Of a stretch of DNA of 64,000 nucleotides, positions 1-8,547 are shown piece after piece. The notes below the pieces were generated by a model that ran no database searches, was not told where the DNA came from, and was given only the letters and a program-made list of their open reading frames with translations. The DNA comes from Catellatospora sp. TT07R-123. GTDB lineage: Bacteria; Actinomycetota; Actinomycetes; Mycobacteriales; Micromonosporaceae. Position 1 is the first letter of the stretch. Each line of letters starts with the position of its first letter. The translations under genes were made by a program, and so were the position numbers. The stretch lies in contig NZ_BNEM01000002.1 in the NCBI RefSeq assembly GCF_018327705.1, forward strand, positions 1,674,001 to 1,738,000, read 5' to 3'.

Positions 1-217
1 ACTCACTTGGCGCACCTTCGCGGGCTTCCTGCTTGTCGTCCACGACTTTCTCGGCGACCGGGTTCAAGCCCATGGAGGCAGAGTTCTGCTTGCGGCCCGA
101 GACGCGCTTCGAAACAAGCCCCCACGGGTCGAGCTTCCAGACCGCGACGCCAGCCGCCACGCCGACGGCACCCACAGCAACGCTGATCGCCACGCCCTTC
201 TTTAGTACGGCAGTCAC
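1..217 (-). CDS. Small membrane-anchored protein, C-terminus beyond window edge
   Basis: About 72 residues are visible before the frame runs off the left edge. A GTG start at 217 overlaps the TGA stop of the transposase gene as GTGA. Residues 3-25 form a hydrophobic, Val/Ala/Gly-rich segment with two lysines just before it, so a single membrane helix is likely. After it comes a short WKLDPWG motif and a charged tail rich in Lys, Glu and Asp. No family is recognised. The apparent coupling to an insertion-sequence gene may be fortuitous: the IS may simply have landed in or just upstream of this gene. The true start could therefore lie further downstream. Confidence 0.4.
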   Translation of the reverse strand, partial: MTAVLKKGVAISVAVGAVGVAAGVAVWKLDPWGLVSKRVSGRKQNSASMGLNPVAEKVVDDKQEAREGAPSE

Positions 218-1533
218 GTTTGGCTGCTGGGCTGCTGTAACTCGCGTCTGCGGTAATGACTGGTTCGGGCGAGGGCTTGGTGTCGGCGTCGCCAGTAGGA
301 CCAGCGCAGCAGATGGGCGATGTCGGGTGGTCGGTGGTACAGCGCGTTGATCAGGCGCCGGGTCTCGGCGACGGTCAGGGCGACCATCTCGCTCGTGGTG
401 GTGCTGGCCACGGCCAGGGTGGTGAGGGTCAGGACGGCCAGGGCCAGCATCGCCAAGATGGTGAAACGGTGCCAGGAAGTCCAGTTCCGGCACTGGTACT
501 GGTCCAGGCCGACCTGCCCCTTGGCGATCTGGAACGTCTCCTCGACCGTCCACCTGCTGCCGGCGACCCGGACCAGGGTTCTCAGCGGTGCCGGTCGCGG
601 GGTCCAGCAGCGGTAGAACGCGAGGTCGCCGTCGCTGTTGCGGCGGATGAGCAGGCTGTGCAGGCCAGGCCCGTCGTCGTGGACACCGACCCAAGCCCAG
701 TCGTAGAACCGCTCACCTTTGGACCCGGGTCCGCAGCTGCGCCGCTGCCAGGCCAGCTCCGACAGCCAGGACTCGGTCACGTCGACGCGTTCTCTGACCA
801 CGGTGGTGACCTGGGCGTAGTGGTTGCGGGCCACGGCCAGGACGTAGCCGATGCCCAGCTCACGCAGCCGTTGCCGTAGGGCCGGGTCACGGCCGTATGC
901 CTCATCAGCCGTGACGAAGCCAACCTGGACTCCGGCGGCGACCGCCGCGTCGATCATCTGCACGGCAAGGGCAGGCTTGGTCGCGAACTCCAGGTCGACC
1001 GGGATGCCCGCCTGCCGGCAGCGGTCGGGGTCGGCGGTCCACGACTTGGGCACGTACAACCTGCGGTCGACCAGCGCCCGACCGTGCGGCGAGGCGTAGG
1101 CCAGGAACACCGCGACCTGGCTGTTCTCGATCCGCCCGGCGGTTCCGCAGTACTGGCGCTGCACCCCGACCGAGCGCAAGCCTTTCTTCAAGAACCCGGT
1201 CTCGTCGACCACCAGGACCGCGTCCGGGTGCGCCAACCCGCCGACCACGACGCTGCGCAGATCAGCGGCCACCGCCTCGGCGTCCCACACCGCCTCCCGC
1301 AGCAGCCGCTGCATCCGCGAGGGCCGTTCGTGCCCGGCCGCCTCGGCCAACTGCCAGCAGTTCTTCCTGTCGACTCCTGCCATCAGCGCCCGCACGAAGT
1401 CCCTGGCCACCAGCCGCGGCTCGACCCGCGTGAACCGGACCGCGATCCGGCCCATCACCTCGTCGAACACCCGCGACGCGGCAGGCCCTACGCTATGCGC
1501 AGCGGCCACCGTCTTGCTTATTGACTTGTCCAC
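214..1533 (-). CDS. IS701-family DDE transposase
   Basis: This 439-aa protein has the full length and order of IS701-type transposases. The catalytic acidic residues are visible: Asp110 in VVDETGF, Asp209 in TADEAYG, and Glu330/331 in WTVEETFQ, followed by the family pattern of K, a GLDQY stretch and an aromatic W-x-R. It catalyses cut-and-paste transposition by binding element ends in the nucleus-free cytoplasm of the host cell. The start is GTG at 1533. The frame is intact, so the element may still be active. I could not match terminal inverted repeats or a target duplication on the two sides, so the element ends are unresolved. It sits at the left of an accessory region. Confidence 0.93.
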   Translation of the reverse strand: MDKSISKTVAAAHSVGPAASRVFDEVMGRIAVRFTRVEPRLVARDFVRALMAGVDRKNCWQLAEAAGHERPSRMQRLLREAVWDAEAVAADLRSVVVGGLAHPDAVLVVDETGFLKKGLRSVGVQRQYCGTAGRIENSQVAVFLAYASPHGRALVDRRLYVPKSWTADPDRCRQAGIPVDLEFATKPALAVQMIDAAVAAGVQVGFVTADEAYGRDPALRQRLRELGIGYVLAVARNHYAQVTTVVRERVDVTESWLSELAWQRRSCGPGSKGERFYDWAWVGVHDDGPGLHSLLIRRNSDGDLAFYRCWTPRPAPLRTLVRVAGSRWTVEETFQIAKGQVGLDQYQCRNWTSWHRFTILAMLALAVLTLTTLAVASTTTSEMVALTVAETRRLINALYHRPPDIAHLLRWSYWRRRHQALARTSHYRRRELQQPSSQT

Positions 1534-1579
1534 AACATTCGATGATCAGACGGTGGCCGCCCTCACGCATCCGGGCAGC

Positions 1580-1720
1580 TCAGAGCACGAACCGGCACTG
1601 CCGTATTAGGCCGCTCGCCTCGCCGATAGCTTCACCGATAGCTCGGCCGATTTCTTCGCCGAGGGCTAGGCCCTCCTCCAAGCCCGTGTTGTACCCAGCG
1701 CCCCACACCGTATTGCCCAT
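1580..1720 (-). CDS. 46-aa glycine-zipper micropeptide
   Basis: A 46-codon frame starts at ATG 1720 with a textbook AGGAGG ribosome binding site eight bases upstream, which is why this start is preferred over an upstream one. Glycines fall at residues 13, 17, 21, 25, 29, 33 and 37, exactly four apart, with Glu and Leu/Ile/Ala in between. On a helix this puts all glycines on one face and gives an amphipathic, tightly packing segment. Such heptad-free G-xxx-G series occur in small membrane-active or self-associating peptides; that role is inference. The C-terminus ends in a short basic-hydrophobic tail. It lies just upstream of the transposase on the same strand. No named family is recognised. 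Confidence 0.5.
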   Translation of the reverse strand: MGNTVWGAGYNTGLEEGLALGEEIGRAIGEAIGEASGLIRQCRFVL

Positions 1721-1922
1721 GCAATTCCCCTCCTGCGTTCCCCCTGGATCGCAGAGAAGCCTAGCTGCGGGCTGCAACGTACTCATTAGTTCTCGGCGAG
1801 TGTCAGCTCGTCGCAAGGCAGCGATGGCGCGGGAGCAAGCAGAGCTTGAGAGCTTACGACCGCCTTGGGCATACCGTCTGTCGGCAACATGTCAGCCCGA
1901 GACCAGGAGGGCCGCCCACTGA

Positions 1923-2111
1923 CGAGCAGGAGTCTCAGGTCAACTTGCCGGCAACCCAGTCACGTCGTGGGCGTCTGTCCCTTGGGCTGATCTTTCTGAG
2001 CTGGAGATGTGCGAGGACTTCCAGGTCGACATGCTGGAGAACTTCGGCGAGGAACCACAGCTTCCCAAGCCCGACGACAGTCACGAAGACTCGCGCTCGA
2101 CACCTAAGTGA
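1923..2111 (+). pseudogene. C-terminal remnant of an unidentified gene
   Basis: An open frame without a credible start runs from just after a TGA at 1920 to the TGA at 2109. Its last 45 codons look coding: acidic, with motifs such as WADLSELEMCEDF and a Pro/Asp/Ser-rich end. An ATG at 2007 would give only 34 residues. It is followed by a strong terminator hairpin, as expected for the 3' end of a transcribed gene. The best reading is the tail of a gene whose 5' part was lost in island rearrangements. Function unknown. Confidence 0.3.
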
Positions 2112-2152
2112 CTAAGTCGTAACCGTCATCGACGGGTGCGAGCCATGGGAAC

Positions 2153-2180
2153 GCCCCGTCTCCTTCAGCGGAGACAGGGC
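2153..2180 (+). terminator. Intrinsic terminator-like hairpin
   Basis: GTCTCC and GGAGAC pair around a short loop, extended outward by GCCC/GGGC. It follows the 3' end of the remnant frame and precedes the 640-aa gene. Confidence 0.6.
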
Positions 2181-2256
2181 ATCTCTTCAACCCCTCAATC
2201 AAAAGCCGATACGTGGTCGGACGAATGACACTTGGCTGCCTCCGGCATCAGTTGCG

Positions 2257-4179
2257 ATGATTCTCGCCGTGACGAGCTCCGGTGAGACGGTGAACCAAGC
2301 TGGCCCCGAGCACAAACTGAGCGAGCCCGATTTCCCGGTAACGGTCCGTCCGCGCAACGGCTCACACGAAGAACTTGTCGAGATGGGCCTTCGCTACTGG
2401 GATCTACTGGGGGTTGCGGAGGACGGGCGACCGGTTTGGGCTGTAACCACACGCCAGATCGGTCCAGACCCAGGCACGCAGCCCCACATGACCGCATTGG
2501 CTGGCGTCATCGCTGAGGTTCCTAATGTCGTATGCCGTACGTGCGCGACAACGCCGTGGCAGCCCGCTTCTCGTGCAGCCTTCGAGTCGCTGATTCGTGG
2601 TGGTGCTCCAGGGCGCACCTGCGCCGCGTGCGACGCCACAGTGCAACGCGCCGTCGCGTACATCCTCGATCCGTCGTGGGCTGGTCAGCGGAAATTCGAG
2701 GCCACCCAGCGCGCGCAAAGGGAGCAGGAGCGCCAGCAGCAACGGCTGGATCAGGCGGGAAACGCAAGGGTTAATCAACGCTGGGCTGAGCTACGCCGAG
2801 AGGCGATCGAGAATTTTGCTCCGCTCAAGCTGTCTGGCGCCCCCGAGTGGTCCGAGGTCACCGCCAACGTCGAAACGGAGGCGGTAGCGCTGGCGTGCAT
2901 CCGGCACGCGCCAGCCACAGATCCGATTCCGCCCATCGGGAGTTGGGCGATCTCACCGCTGACCCCGAATAATGACTGGTCCAACAGCGCAGCCGCTTCG
3001 TTCTGGCGCGCTGGTCTGCTGGCAGTCGACCCCAAGAGCGATGCTTCGTCATTCGGGCTGAAGTTCTCACTGAAGGAAGCATCGGAGGCGGCAGACCGCT
3101 CAACTTGGGAACAGATGGCAGCAACGCTACCGGACCCCATCATCACCGGGATCTACCCGCTTGAGACAAGTTGGTACAGCCCTCACGGTCCCACCATGCA
3201 AACCGCGGCCTCGTGGCTCGACAATCATCTTGCTGAGCGCCTGAACCCAGCCTCGATGGACGTTGGTCGGCAGCAGGCGCTACTTGACCTCGCCGCCAGG
3301 CTGATCGCTGCCGAGACGATCCGATACCTGGAATTTCAGCTCGACACGCTCAACCTGCCTCCCGTGGCTGACAACCATCGTCCACGCCTAGAGCAACTGG
3401 TCGAGCGCCTGTCGAAGCAGCGTTCTCTCGGAGAGACGTACCACATCGCATGGCAGTGTGCACGTGCAGCAGCGGCAGCAGCACAGACCAACCCCCGCGC
3501 GCCTCGGGAGAACATGACAACCCACGCGGTGAACCAGTTTGAACAGCGCGCTCAGGATGCCGTTGCAAATCCGGGCCAAGAACTGAAGCCTTGGCGTGAG
3601 GACAACCGACTCCCGCTCTCTGCGCTGACGAAGCTCGTCTTCTACGGGCTCCTCAACGTTCAGCCCATGCACGCCCGGCTTCCTGCCATCGCTGACACCC
3701 TCCCTGAGCCGATCGCCGACTTGCCGGATCCTCTCGACACAGGTCTCGATGAAGATGAGCAGGAGTCCCCTACCGGCCAAGAGGTGAAACTGCGTGATGC
3801 GGTCACCATTCCAGGGCTAGCGGTCTCGCCGATCGCATCTGCGGTCCAAGAGATCCTGGACAACATGGCGTTGATCGATCCCGAGGCCACCATGGTGAAG
3901 TTTCGGAGTATCGGTGACACCCTCGATGTACACGCTGACGGACCAGTTACACCGCTCAGAGGCGCGGTGGACGCAATGACCGCCGCGTGCCAGGACGTGG
4001 TTGCCGCGACTGGAGACGCTCTCCTTGGCCTTGTAGCTGCTTGCGCAACAGCGAACGCCTTTATGACGCCCTATACGGACAGCTCAGGCACTGAATGCAC
4101 GATGGGGGTATACCTTACGGAGCAGCTAGTCACTTTCGCATTTGATTCACAGCGAGAAAATGTCCAACCACGGCTGTGA
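2257..4179 (+). CDS. Hypothetical 640-aa protein with CxxC zinc pair
   Basis: No family is recognised. The protein is soluble, with no signal peptide or membrane helix. Two CxxC pairs at residues 93/96 and 122/125 suggest one bound zinc ion. Just after them (about residues 145-170) is a Gln/Arg/Glu-rich stretch that should be a charged coiled coil. The rest is mixed alpha/beta with an acidic, Asp/Glu-Pro-rich linker near residues 485-510. Codon use is less GC-biased than in the chromosome-like genes to the right, which fits acquisition by transfer. The first ATG at 2257 lacks a clear ribosome binding site; a GTG five codons later is an alternative. It is monocistronic, after a terminator and before a gap. 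Confidence 0.7.
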   Translation: MILAVTSSGETVNQAGPEHKLSEPDFPVTVRPRNGSHEELVEMGLRYWDLLGVAEDGRPVWAVTTRQIGPDPGTQPHMTALAGVIAEVPNVVCRTCATTPWQPASRAAFESLIRGGAPGRTCAACDATVQRAVAYILDPSWAGQRKFEATQRAQREQERQQQRLDQAGNARVNQRWAELRREAIENFAPLKLSGAPEWSEVTANVETEAVALACIRHAPATDPIPPIGSWAISPLTPNNDWSNSAAASFWRAGLLAVDPKSDASSFGLKFSLKEASEAADRSTWEQMAATLPDPIITGIYPLETSWYSPHGPTMQTAASWLDNHLAERLNPASMDVGRQQALLDLAARLIAAETIRYLEFQLDTLNLPPVADNHRPRLEQLVERLSKQRSLGETYHIAWQCARAAAAAAQTNPRAPRENMTTHAVNQFEQRAQDAVANPGQELKPWREDNRLPLSALTKLVFYGLLNVQPMHARLPAIADTLPEPIADLPDPLDTGLDEDEQESPTGQEVKLRDAVTIPGLAVSPIASAVQEILDNMALIDPEATMVKFRSIGDTLDVHADGPVTPLRGAVDAMTAACQDVVAATGDALLGLVAACATANAFMTPYTDSSGTECTMGVYLTEQLVTFAFDSQRENVQPRL

Positions 4180-4350
4180 TTGTTACATGTATTGCTGCGG
4201 CGTTACACGATCTGGACGTGCACCTTGCCTCACCCGTGGATATTTGCCGAGGTCAAGCGCGACGAACGGTACGAGCGAGTACTCCAGAAGCGGTTATATT
4301 TGCAGCTCACTCGACGGCGTTAAATTAACGGCACGGATGATGCTGCGTCG

Positions 4351-5079
4351 ATGACGGTCTTGCCTTCCCATCCCCCACGGCACCTCTTCCCCGCTGGCCG
4401 CGCCTCCTCTAACATCCACCCGGTGCCCCTTGACGATGCCCCGAACGTCACTGACTGGATCCAGGCCGTCAGCGGTCTGGTTGGGAGCTTCCTGGCGCTG
4501 CCTGCCGTGGCGCTTGCCGGATATCAGCTAGCGCAGGAACAACGGGCTCGCAGGGAAGACGAGCGCGAAAAGTTAGCTGCACAAGCACGTTTGGTGATCG
4601 GGAAGACTACGTCCTTATCACTGCCAAACCCGCCTTACGGTGACGCAGCGTCCTTATACAACCTGTCTTGGAAAGTTCGAAACTACAGCGAACACCACAT
4701 CGCGGAATTGCACGTGTCAATTTATGATGAGGTTAACGGCCAAGACTACCCATACGACAGAATGTGGGACGTGCTCAGCCCAAACGGCGAAGCCGCCGGC
4801 ACAAGCGTTATTCCACTTTTTCCGAACGAAGATCCTGATCAATCACAGTTTGCCGTCGAACTGATGTTCGTGGACTCCGCTGGCCGCTGGTGGCGCCGCT
4901 CCGGCCGCGAGATGCCCCTCTCACTGACACCACATCCAGACGGTAGCGGCTGGCTTAAACCCCATAAACCGGCCAAGGGACGGTTGGGCCGCTTTATATC
5001 CCTGATTCGCAAACACAGGCCTCAGCGATACGCCGACCGCGGCGATGACCGTGACCCGTTCTACCTGCGGGAGGACTGA
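4351..5079 (+). CDS. Membrane-anchored accessory protein, paralogue A
   Basis: This 242-aa protein has one membrane helix at about residues 37-58, then a charged coiled-coil-like segment (QLAQEQRARREDEREK), then a beta-rich cytoplasmic domain. That domain carries a KVRNYSEHHIAELHV strand pattern and ends with FVDSAGRWWRRSG. The same order and the same sequence blocks appear in the convergent gene at 5442-6077 (ARLISG, IRNASELPIYDV, FRDAAGRCWRRD), so the two are diverged paralogues. The C-terminus is basic. The start is uncertain because the first 30 residues are Pro/His-rich and not shared with the paralogue. Function is unknown; the location in an island beside a HEPN gene is suggestive only. 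Confidence 0.7.
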   Translation: MTVLPSHPPRHLFPAGRASSNIHPVPLDDAPNVTDWIQAVSGLVGSFLALPAVALAGYQLAQEQRARREDEREKLAAQARLVIGKTTSLSLPNPPYGDAASLYNLSWKVRNYSEHHIAELHVSIYDEVNGQDYPYDRMWDVLSPNGEAAGTSVIPLFPNEDPDQSQFAVELMFVDSAGRWWRRSGREMPLSLTPHPDGSGWLKPHKPAKGRLGRFISLIRKHRPQRYADRGDDRDPFYLRED

Positions 5080-5117
5080 TAGCGCGTCAGGCCCGCATCG
5101 TAAGCAGGCCCCCCACC

Positions 5118-5327
5118 TCACTCTGCTGGCGCTGACTCTCTCACCGCAGCTCCGTCTACTCGGATTTGGGCGCTCCGCAGCTCCGCTTGGAGGAACAACA
5201 CCTCATGCTGAAGTTGCTCCACGCCCACACTTAGCTTCACGTTCTCAGTCGTAAGCTGCGCGACGGTGCGTTCGTAATGCGCGATGAGGATGCCCGGGTC
5301 CAGGTTCATCGTCTGCATGATGGCCAT
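5118..5327 (-). CDS. Small coiled-coil protein
   Basis: About 70 residues. After LDPGILIAHYERTVAQL the protein runs as one long helix of alternating Leu/Val and polar residues (ENVKLSV, EVLFLQAEL), typical of a short coiled coil. Small proteins of this layout are common in actinophages and integrative elements, but no named family can be assigned. Three in-frame ATGs (5327, 5318, 5309) are possible starts and none has a strong ribosome binding site. It lies between the two convergent membrane-anchored paralogues. Confidence 0.45.
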   Translation of the reverse strand: MAIMQTMNLDPGILIAHYERTVAQLTTENVKLSVGVEQLQHEVLFLQAELRSAQIRVDGAAVRESAPAE

Positions 5328-5441
5328 CCGATTGTGGGCAACTGAATTATGTACACCCAATCATAAGAGTGATCATGGCCGTTCAACGAGAGCGAACTGG
5401 CGAAGAGTGGCTCTGTCTTTGCCGGTCGACGCCCCGCGGGA

Positions 5442-6077
5442 CTAACCGCCTAGAACGCCTACGGGTCGGGGCCTTCGAGCTTGAACCGGGGCCCAGCGGC
5501 GACGATCGGGGCGTTTCGTCTCGGTGACCGCGGATAGATCGCCGCCGTGGTCGCGCCGCCAGCACCTGCCCGCTGCATCCCTGAACTCAATCTCAACAGC
5601 GAGCTTGGGGTAACCCTCTCGCTCAAGCAGGTTGAAGAAGCTGTAGTTCGGCGCCCACATCTCCTGATAAAGAGGCTCTTTAGCAGGAGGCAATACCGGG
5701 ATCTCGATGTGGTAGATCCAGACATTTGCCCACGCAGCCTCGAAGGTTTGGTCATCCGTCATGACGCGACGCCAGAACACCTGAACGTCATAGATCGGGA
5801 GTTCCGATGCGTTCCGGATGAACGCTCCGTGCTCATAGACCTCCTCGGTGACGTCGTATCGAGTGCTGTGCCAACCAGAGATAAGCCGCGCCTGACGGGC
5901 CGACTCCTCGGCCTGCCTGCCTTGGCGATCTTGGGCGGTGATAGCGTCCCTGTCCGCCTCTCGACGTAACAGCCGGTAAGTCGCGATCAGCGCTCCCACT
6001 GTTCCGATCGAACCGATAACGGTGGCTACTGCTGAGATCCAGTTCGGGGCCTCGCTCACGTCCGAACGGTAGAACAC
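5442..6077 (-). CDS. Membrane-anchored accessory protein, paralogue B
   Basis: The 211-aa product has one membrane helix at about residues 13-34. A long, charged helical stretch follows (READRDAITAQDRQ and beyond), then a beta-rich domain. The blocks ARLISG, IRNASELPIYDVQV and EIEFRDAAGRCWRRD align with the protein at 4351-5079, marking the two as paralogues. It ends in an Arg/Pro-rich tail. The gene runs divergently from the ApeA-like gene that starts about 200 bases to the right, so the two could share a regulatory region. Function unknown. A tethered sensor or effector that self-associates through the coiled coil would fit, but that is inference. Confidence 0.7.
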   Translation of the reverse strand: MFYRSDVSEAPNWISAVATVIGSIGTVGALIATYRLLRREADRDAITAQDRQGRQAEESARQARLISGWHSTRYDVTEEVYEHGAFIRNASELPIYDVQVFWRRVMTDDQTFEAAWANVWIYHIEIPVLPPAKEPLYQEMWAPNYSFFNLLEREGYPKLAVEIEFRDAAGRCWRRDHGGDLSAVTETKRPDRRRWAPVQARRPRPVGVLGG

Positions 6078-6279
6078 GGGCGCCAGTGCTTGGAGGATGT
6101 TTCCGGGTGACCGGGCGGGCGGAAGTCGCGGTCTTCAGCGGCACAGCTTCCCGCTGAAACTCGGATGCGAAGTTGTCGGGCGGGGGTCACCGTTGAGAGT
6201 GGATCGAGGTGGCGTCGCTGACCGTGCTGGAAGTTCCGTCCGACTTCATCCCCTGAAACTCGTCTGGAGGCACCCGGAA

Positions 6280-7692
6280 TTGGAGAAGTACGAGAAGGTC
6301 GGAAGGTTCTGGGCCGTTGACGAAGACGGCAACGCCCTGGGTGAAGAGCAGCATGGGCAGCTGACATTCGACCCGACAGCAGGTGGAAGGCTCCATACAG
6401 GTGAGCCGCTGACGACTGCCGGTCCTTCCGGCCGGAGGCCGATGCTGATCTGGGGGTCGGTCGACCGCATCGGCCGCCGAGTGACCCTCCTCCACTGCTT
6501 CCACCTCGGGGGCGGAAGTTACATCGTGAACCAGGCCATGGATGCCGGGCACTTCCGCCACGAGGAGGTGTTCACCAAGGCGGTAGTGCGCATCAGCGAC
6601 CTGCCGGACTGGGTCGACAACGACACCATCGACATCGACTGGCACGAGCCGGCGGAGGGCGAGTCGCAGTGGAGCCTGAAGCTGAACCTCACTCGACCGG
6701 AACCTCAGACCGCGTCGTTTGGGCGCGGCACCGTGACGTTGCGGTTCGCGGCCGACTATGAGCGGATCGACAACGAGAGCGTAAAGGTCGTCCAGTGTCC
6801 ACAGTTCGAGATCGAGTACGCCGAGCCGACGAACTACTCCGCGATCCTCAACGACGTCCGGAACCTCCAAGACCTAGTGTCGCTGTGCGTCGACCGCACG
6901 TGCTTCACGGACCAGGTTCATGTGTTCCGTGAAGACCTGCCCGAGTTCTCCCTCGCCGCGACACCCTTCCCGGACACCATGCGAGCGGTTGAGATCTACG
7001 TGGCGAACCGTCATCACATCGCCGTACCCGAGCGCCAGAAGATGGATGCGATCGACATGCTGGCTTCCTACGGTGACGTCGGTGGGATCGACATGATCGC
7101 GAGGTGGCTGGACCAGGCCGCCGACCTTCATCCGGTCGTGGGGTTCCTCAACTCGATGAGGTACACGACGGAGATGTACCCGGAAAACCGGTTCCTGAAT
7201 GTCTGCTCGGCGGCGGAGGGTTTCCACCGGATTGCTAACCCTGACCAGAACTACATGGGCCGCCCCGAGTTCAACCTCCTGAAGAAGTCTCTGAAAGCCC
7301 TAGTACCGGGCGAACACCGCCGCTGGTTCGCCGAAGCGTTCAACGACCACTCCAACGCGCCGAACCTGGCGGCGCGTCTGACTGCCATGGCTACGGCTGT
7401 TGGAAACGTGAGTACGGCGCTGGTCGGCGATATCGATTCCTGGGTCAAGGTCGTCAAGAAGGCACGCAACGAGCTGACCCACCTTGACAACGGACGACCG
7501 GAGTACAGCGGGGCGGACCTCCTGTGGTTGGCGGAGAGCGTGTACACCGTCACCCGCGTCTGCCTGCTTCTTCATGCAGGCATGGGTCCTGCGTTGGCCC
7601 TCAAGATCGCGACACGCCGGCCGGTGTGGTCGACGCGGGAGCTTGTACAAGCGGCAGTGAAGACGATGGCCGAGCAACAAGGGGCGAAGTGA
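6280..7692 (+). CDS. ApeA-like HEPN ribonuclease (candidate anti-phage effector)
   Basis: The start is taken as TTG 6280, because GGAGG lies nine bases upstream and family similarity begins here. The 470-aa product opens with the ApeA N-terminal domain pattern: an aromatic GRFW stretch, then GQLTFDPTAGGRL near residues 26-37. A long middle region leads to a helical C-terminal domain with RNELTH at residues 396-401. This matches the R-x4-H signature of HEPN RNases, preceded by the usual basic helix (WVKVVKKA). ApeA proteins are known abortive-infection effectors that cleave RNA on phage infection. The gene overlaps its downstream partner by four bases (GTGA). ApeA family membership is inferred from these motifs. 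Confidence 0.78.
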   Translation: MEKYEKVGRFWAVDEDGNALGEEQHGQLTFDPTAGGRLHTGEPLTTAGPSGRRPMLIWGSVDRIGRRVTLLHCFHLGGGSYIVNQAMDAGHFRHEEVFTKAVVRISDLPDWVDNDTIDIDWHEPAEGESQWSLKLNLTRPEPQTASFGRGTVTLRFAADYERIDNESVKVVQCPQFEIEYAEPTNYSAILNDVRNLQDLVSLCVDRTCFTDQVHVFREDLPEFSLAATPFPDTMRAVEIYVANRHHIAVPERQKMDAIDMLASYGDVGGIDMIARWLDQAADLHPVVGFLNSMRYTTEMYPENRFLNVCSAAEGFHRIANPDQNYMGRPEFNLLKKSLKALVPGEHRRWFAEAFNDHSNAPNLAARLTAMATAVGNVSTALVGDIDSWVKVVKKARNELTHLDNGRPEYSGADLLWLAESVYTVTRVCLLLHAGMGPALALKIATRRPVWSTRELVQAAVKTMAEQQGAK

Positions 7693-8498
7693 CACCCGAA
7701 GAAGAGCAGATGCTCCAGAAGCTGGGGGGCGCACTCGGCATCGTTCGGCAGTGGGAGCAGATCATGGGTACGGATTCTGGCGCATGGGAGGCCGCGCCAG
7801 GAAGTGACCTCGAAGGCGATGATGGACTCAGCGATCCCATCCAGGTCAGCTCGGCAGCCTGGACCGCAGTTACCGCCGCGGTGAGCCACCTCGGGACCCT
7901 GCGCGACAGCCTGTTCCATCATGTTGGGCAAGATGAGGTCAAGGCATGGGTGCACATCTACGGGCAGCCGGCCCTCATCCGATGCGCGATCGAAAATGCA
8001 TCTCGGGCCTTGTGGCTACTCCAGCCCGAGCAGCGGGAAGAACGCATCCTGCGTCGGCTCAGGGCCGACTACGAGGAGCGCCGACAGCTCGTCGCCGTTG
8101 CACATGAGCTTGGGTCATCGCTCAAGGGCGGCGACATGAAGAGCTACGAAGATCGCATGAAGCCAGTGCTCATCAAGGCGGGCGTGAGCTTGTCGAAGCT
8201 GAGGAGATCTCCGAGCTACGGAGACATCGTCAAGGAGGCTGGCGCGCTGACTCCTGTTGGCGCAAAGACAGCTCTGGTGATCTGGAAGGCATGCAGTGCA
8301 CTCGCTCACGGCGAGTTGCGAGGAACGATCGCGTACCTGAGCCACCTCTCCCAAGGAGCGGCGAAGAGCGGCATGGCGCTCAGCCAGGTAACCGCGAGCG
8401 TAGAACTGCTGACCACCGGTGGCCTACTCGCGATCTCGACGACGCGCCTTGCGTTGGACACCTACGCGAAGCGGTCGGGTACGTCGATGGCGGTGTAA
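7689..8498 (+). CDS. Helical partner of the ApeA-like HEPN gene
   Basis: A GTG start at 7689 overlaps the TGA of the HEPN gene as GTGA, implying translational coupling and joint function. The 269-aa protein is almost entirely helical. Features include an aromatic helix with ENASRALWLLQPEQREERILRR near residues 102-123, written here in part, and a SALAHGEL motif at 203-210. That second motif resembles the C-terminal helix of HEPN-like or DUF5677-like folds, but the conserved Arg is not in the canonical place. It might be an inactive HEPN partner, an antitoxin-like regulator or a sensor. No family is assigned with confidence. The tail (KRSGTSMAV) is short and polar. Confidence 0.7.
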   Translation: MTPEEEQMLQKLGGALGIVRQWEQIMGTDSGAWEAAPGSDLEGDDGLSDPIQVSSAAWTAVTAAVSHLGTLRDSLFHHVGQDEVKAWVHIYGQPALIRCAIENASRALWLLQPEQREERILRRLRADYEERRQLVAVAHELGSSLKGGDMKSYEDRMKPVLIKAGVSLSKLRRSPSYGDIVKEAGALTPVGAKTALVIWKACSALAHGELRGTIAYLSHLSQGAAKSGMALSQVTASVELLTTGGLLAISTTRLALDTYAKRSGTSMAV

Positions 8499-8547
8499 CG
8501 AAACGCCGTTTCTCAACTACCTGTGCGCCCGACCGGCATCCCTGAGC

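Noticed and set aside
1846-2115. An 89-codon frame overlapping the remnant gene
   Set aside because: It is Arg/Ser/Thr-rich and lacks coding pattern; another frame there has better sequence.
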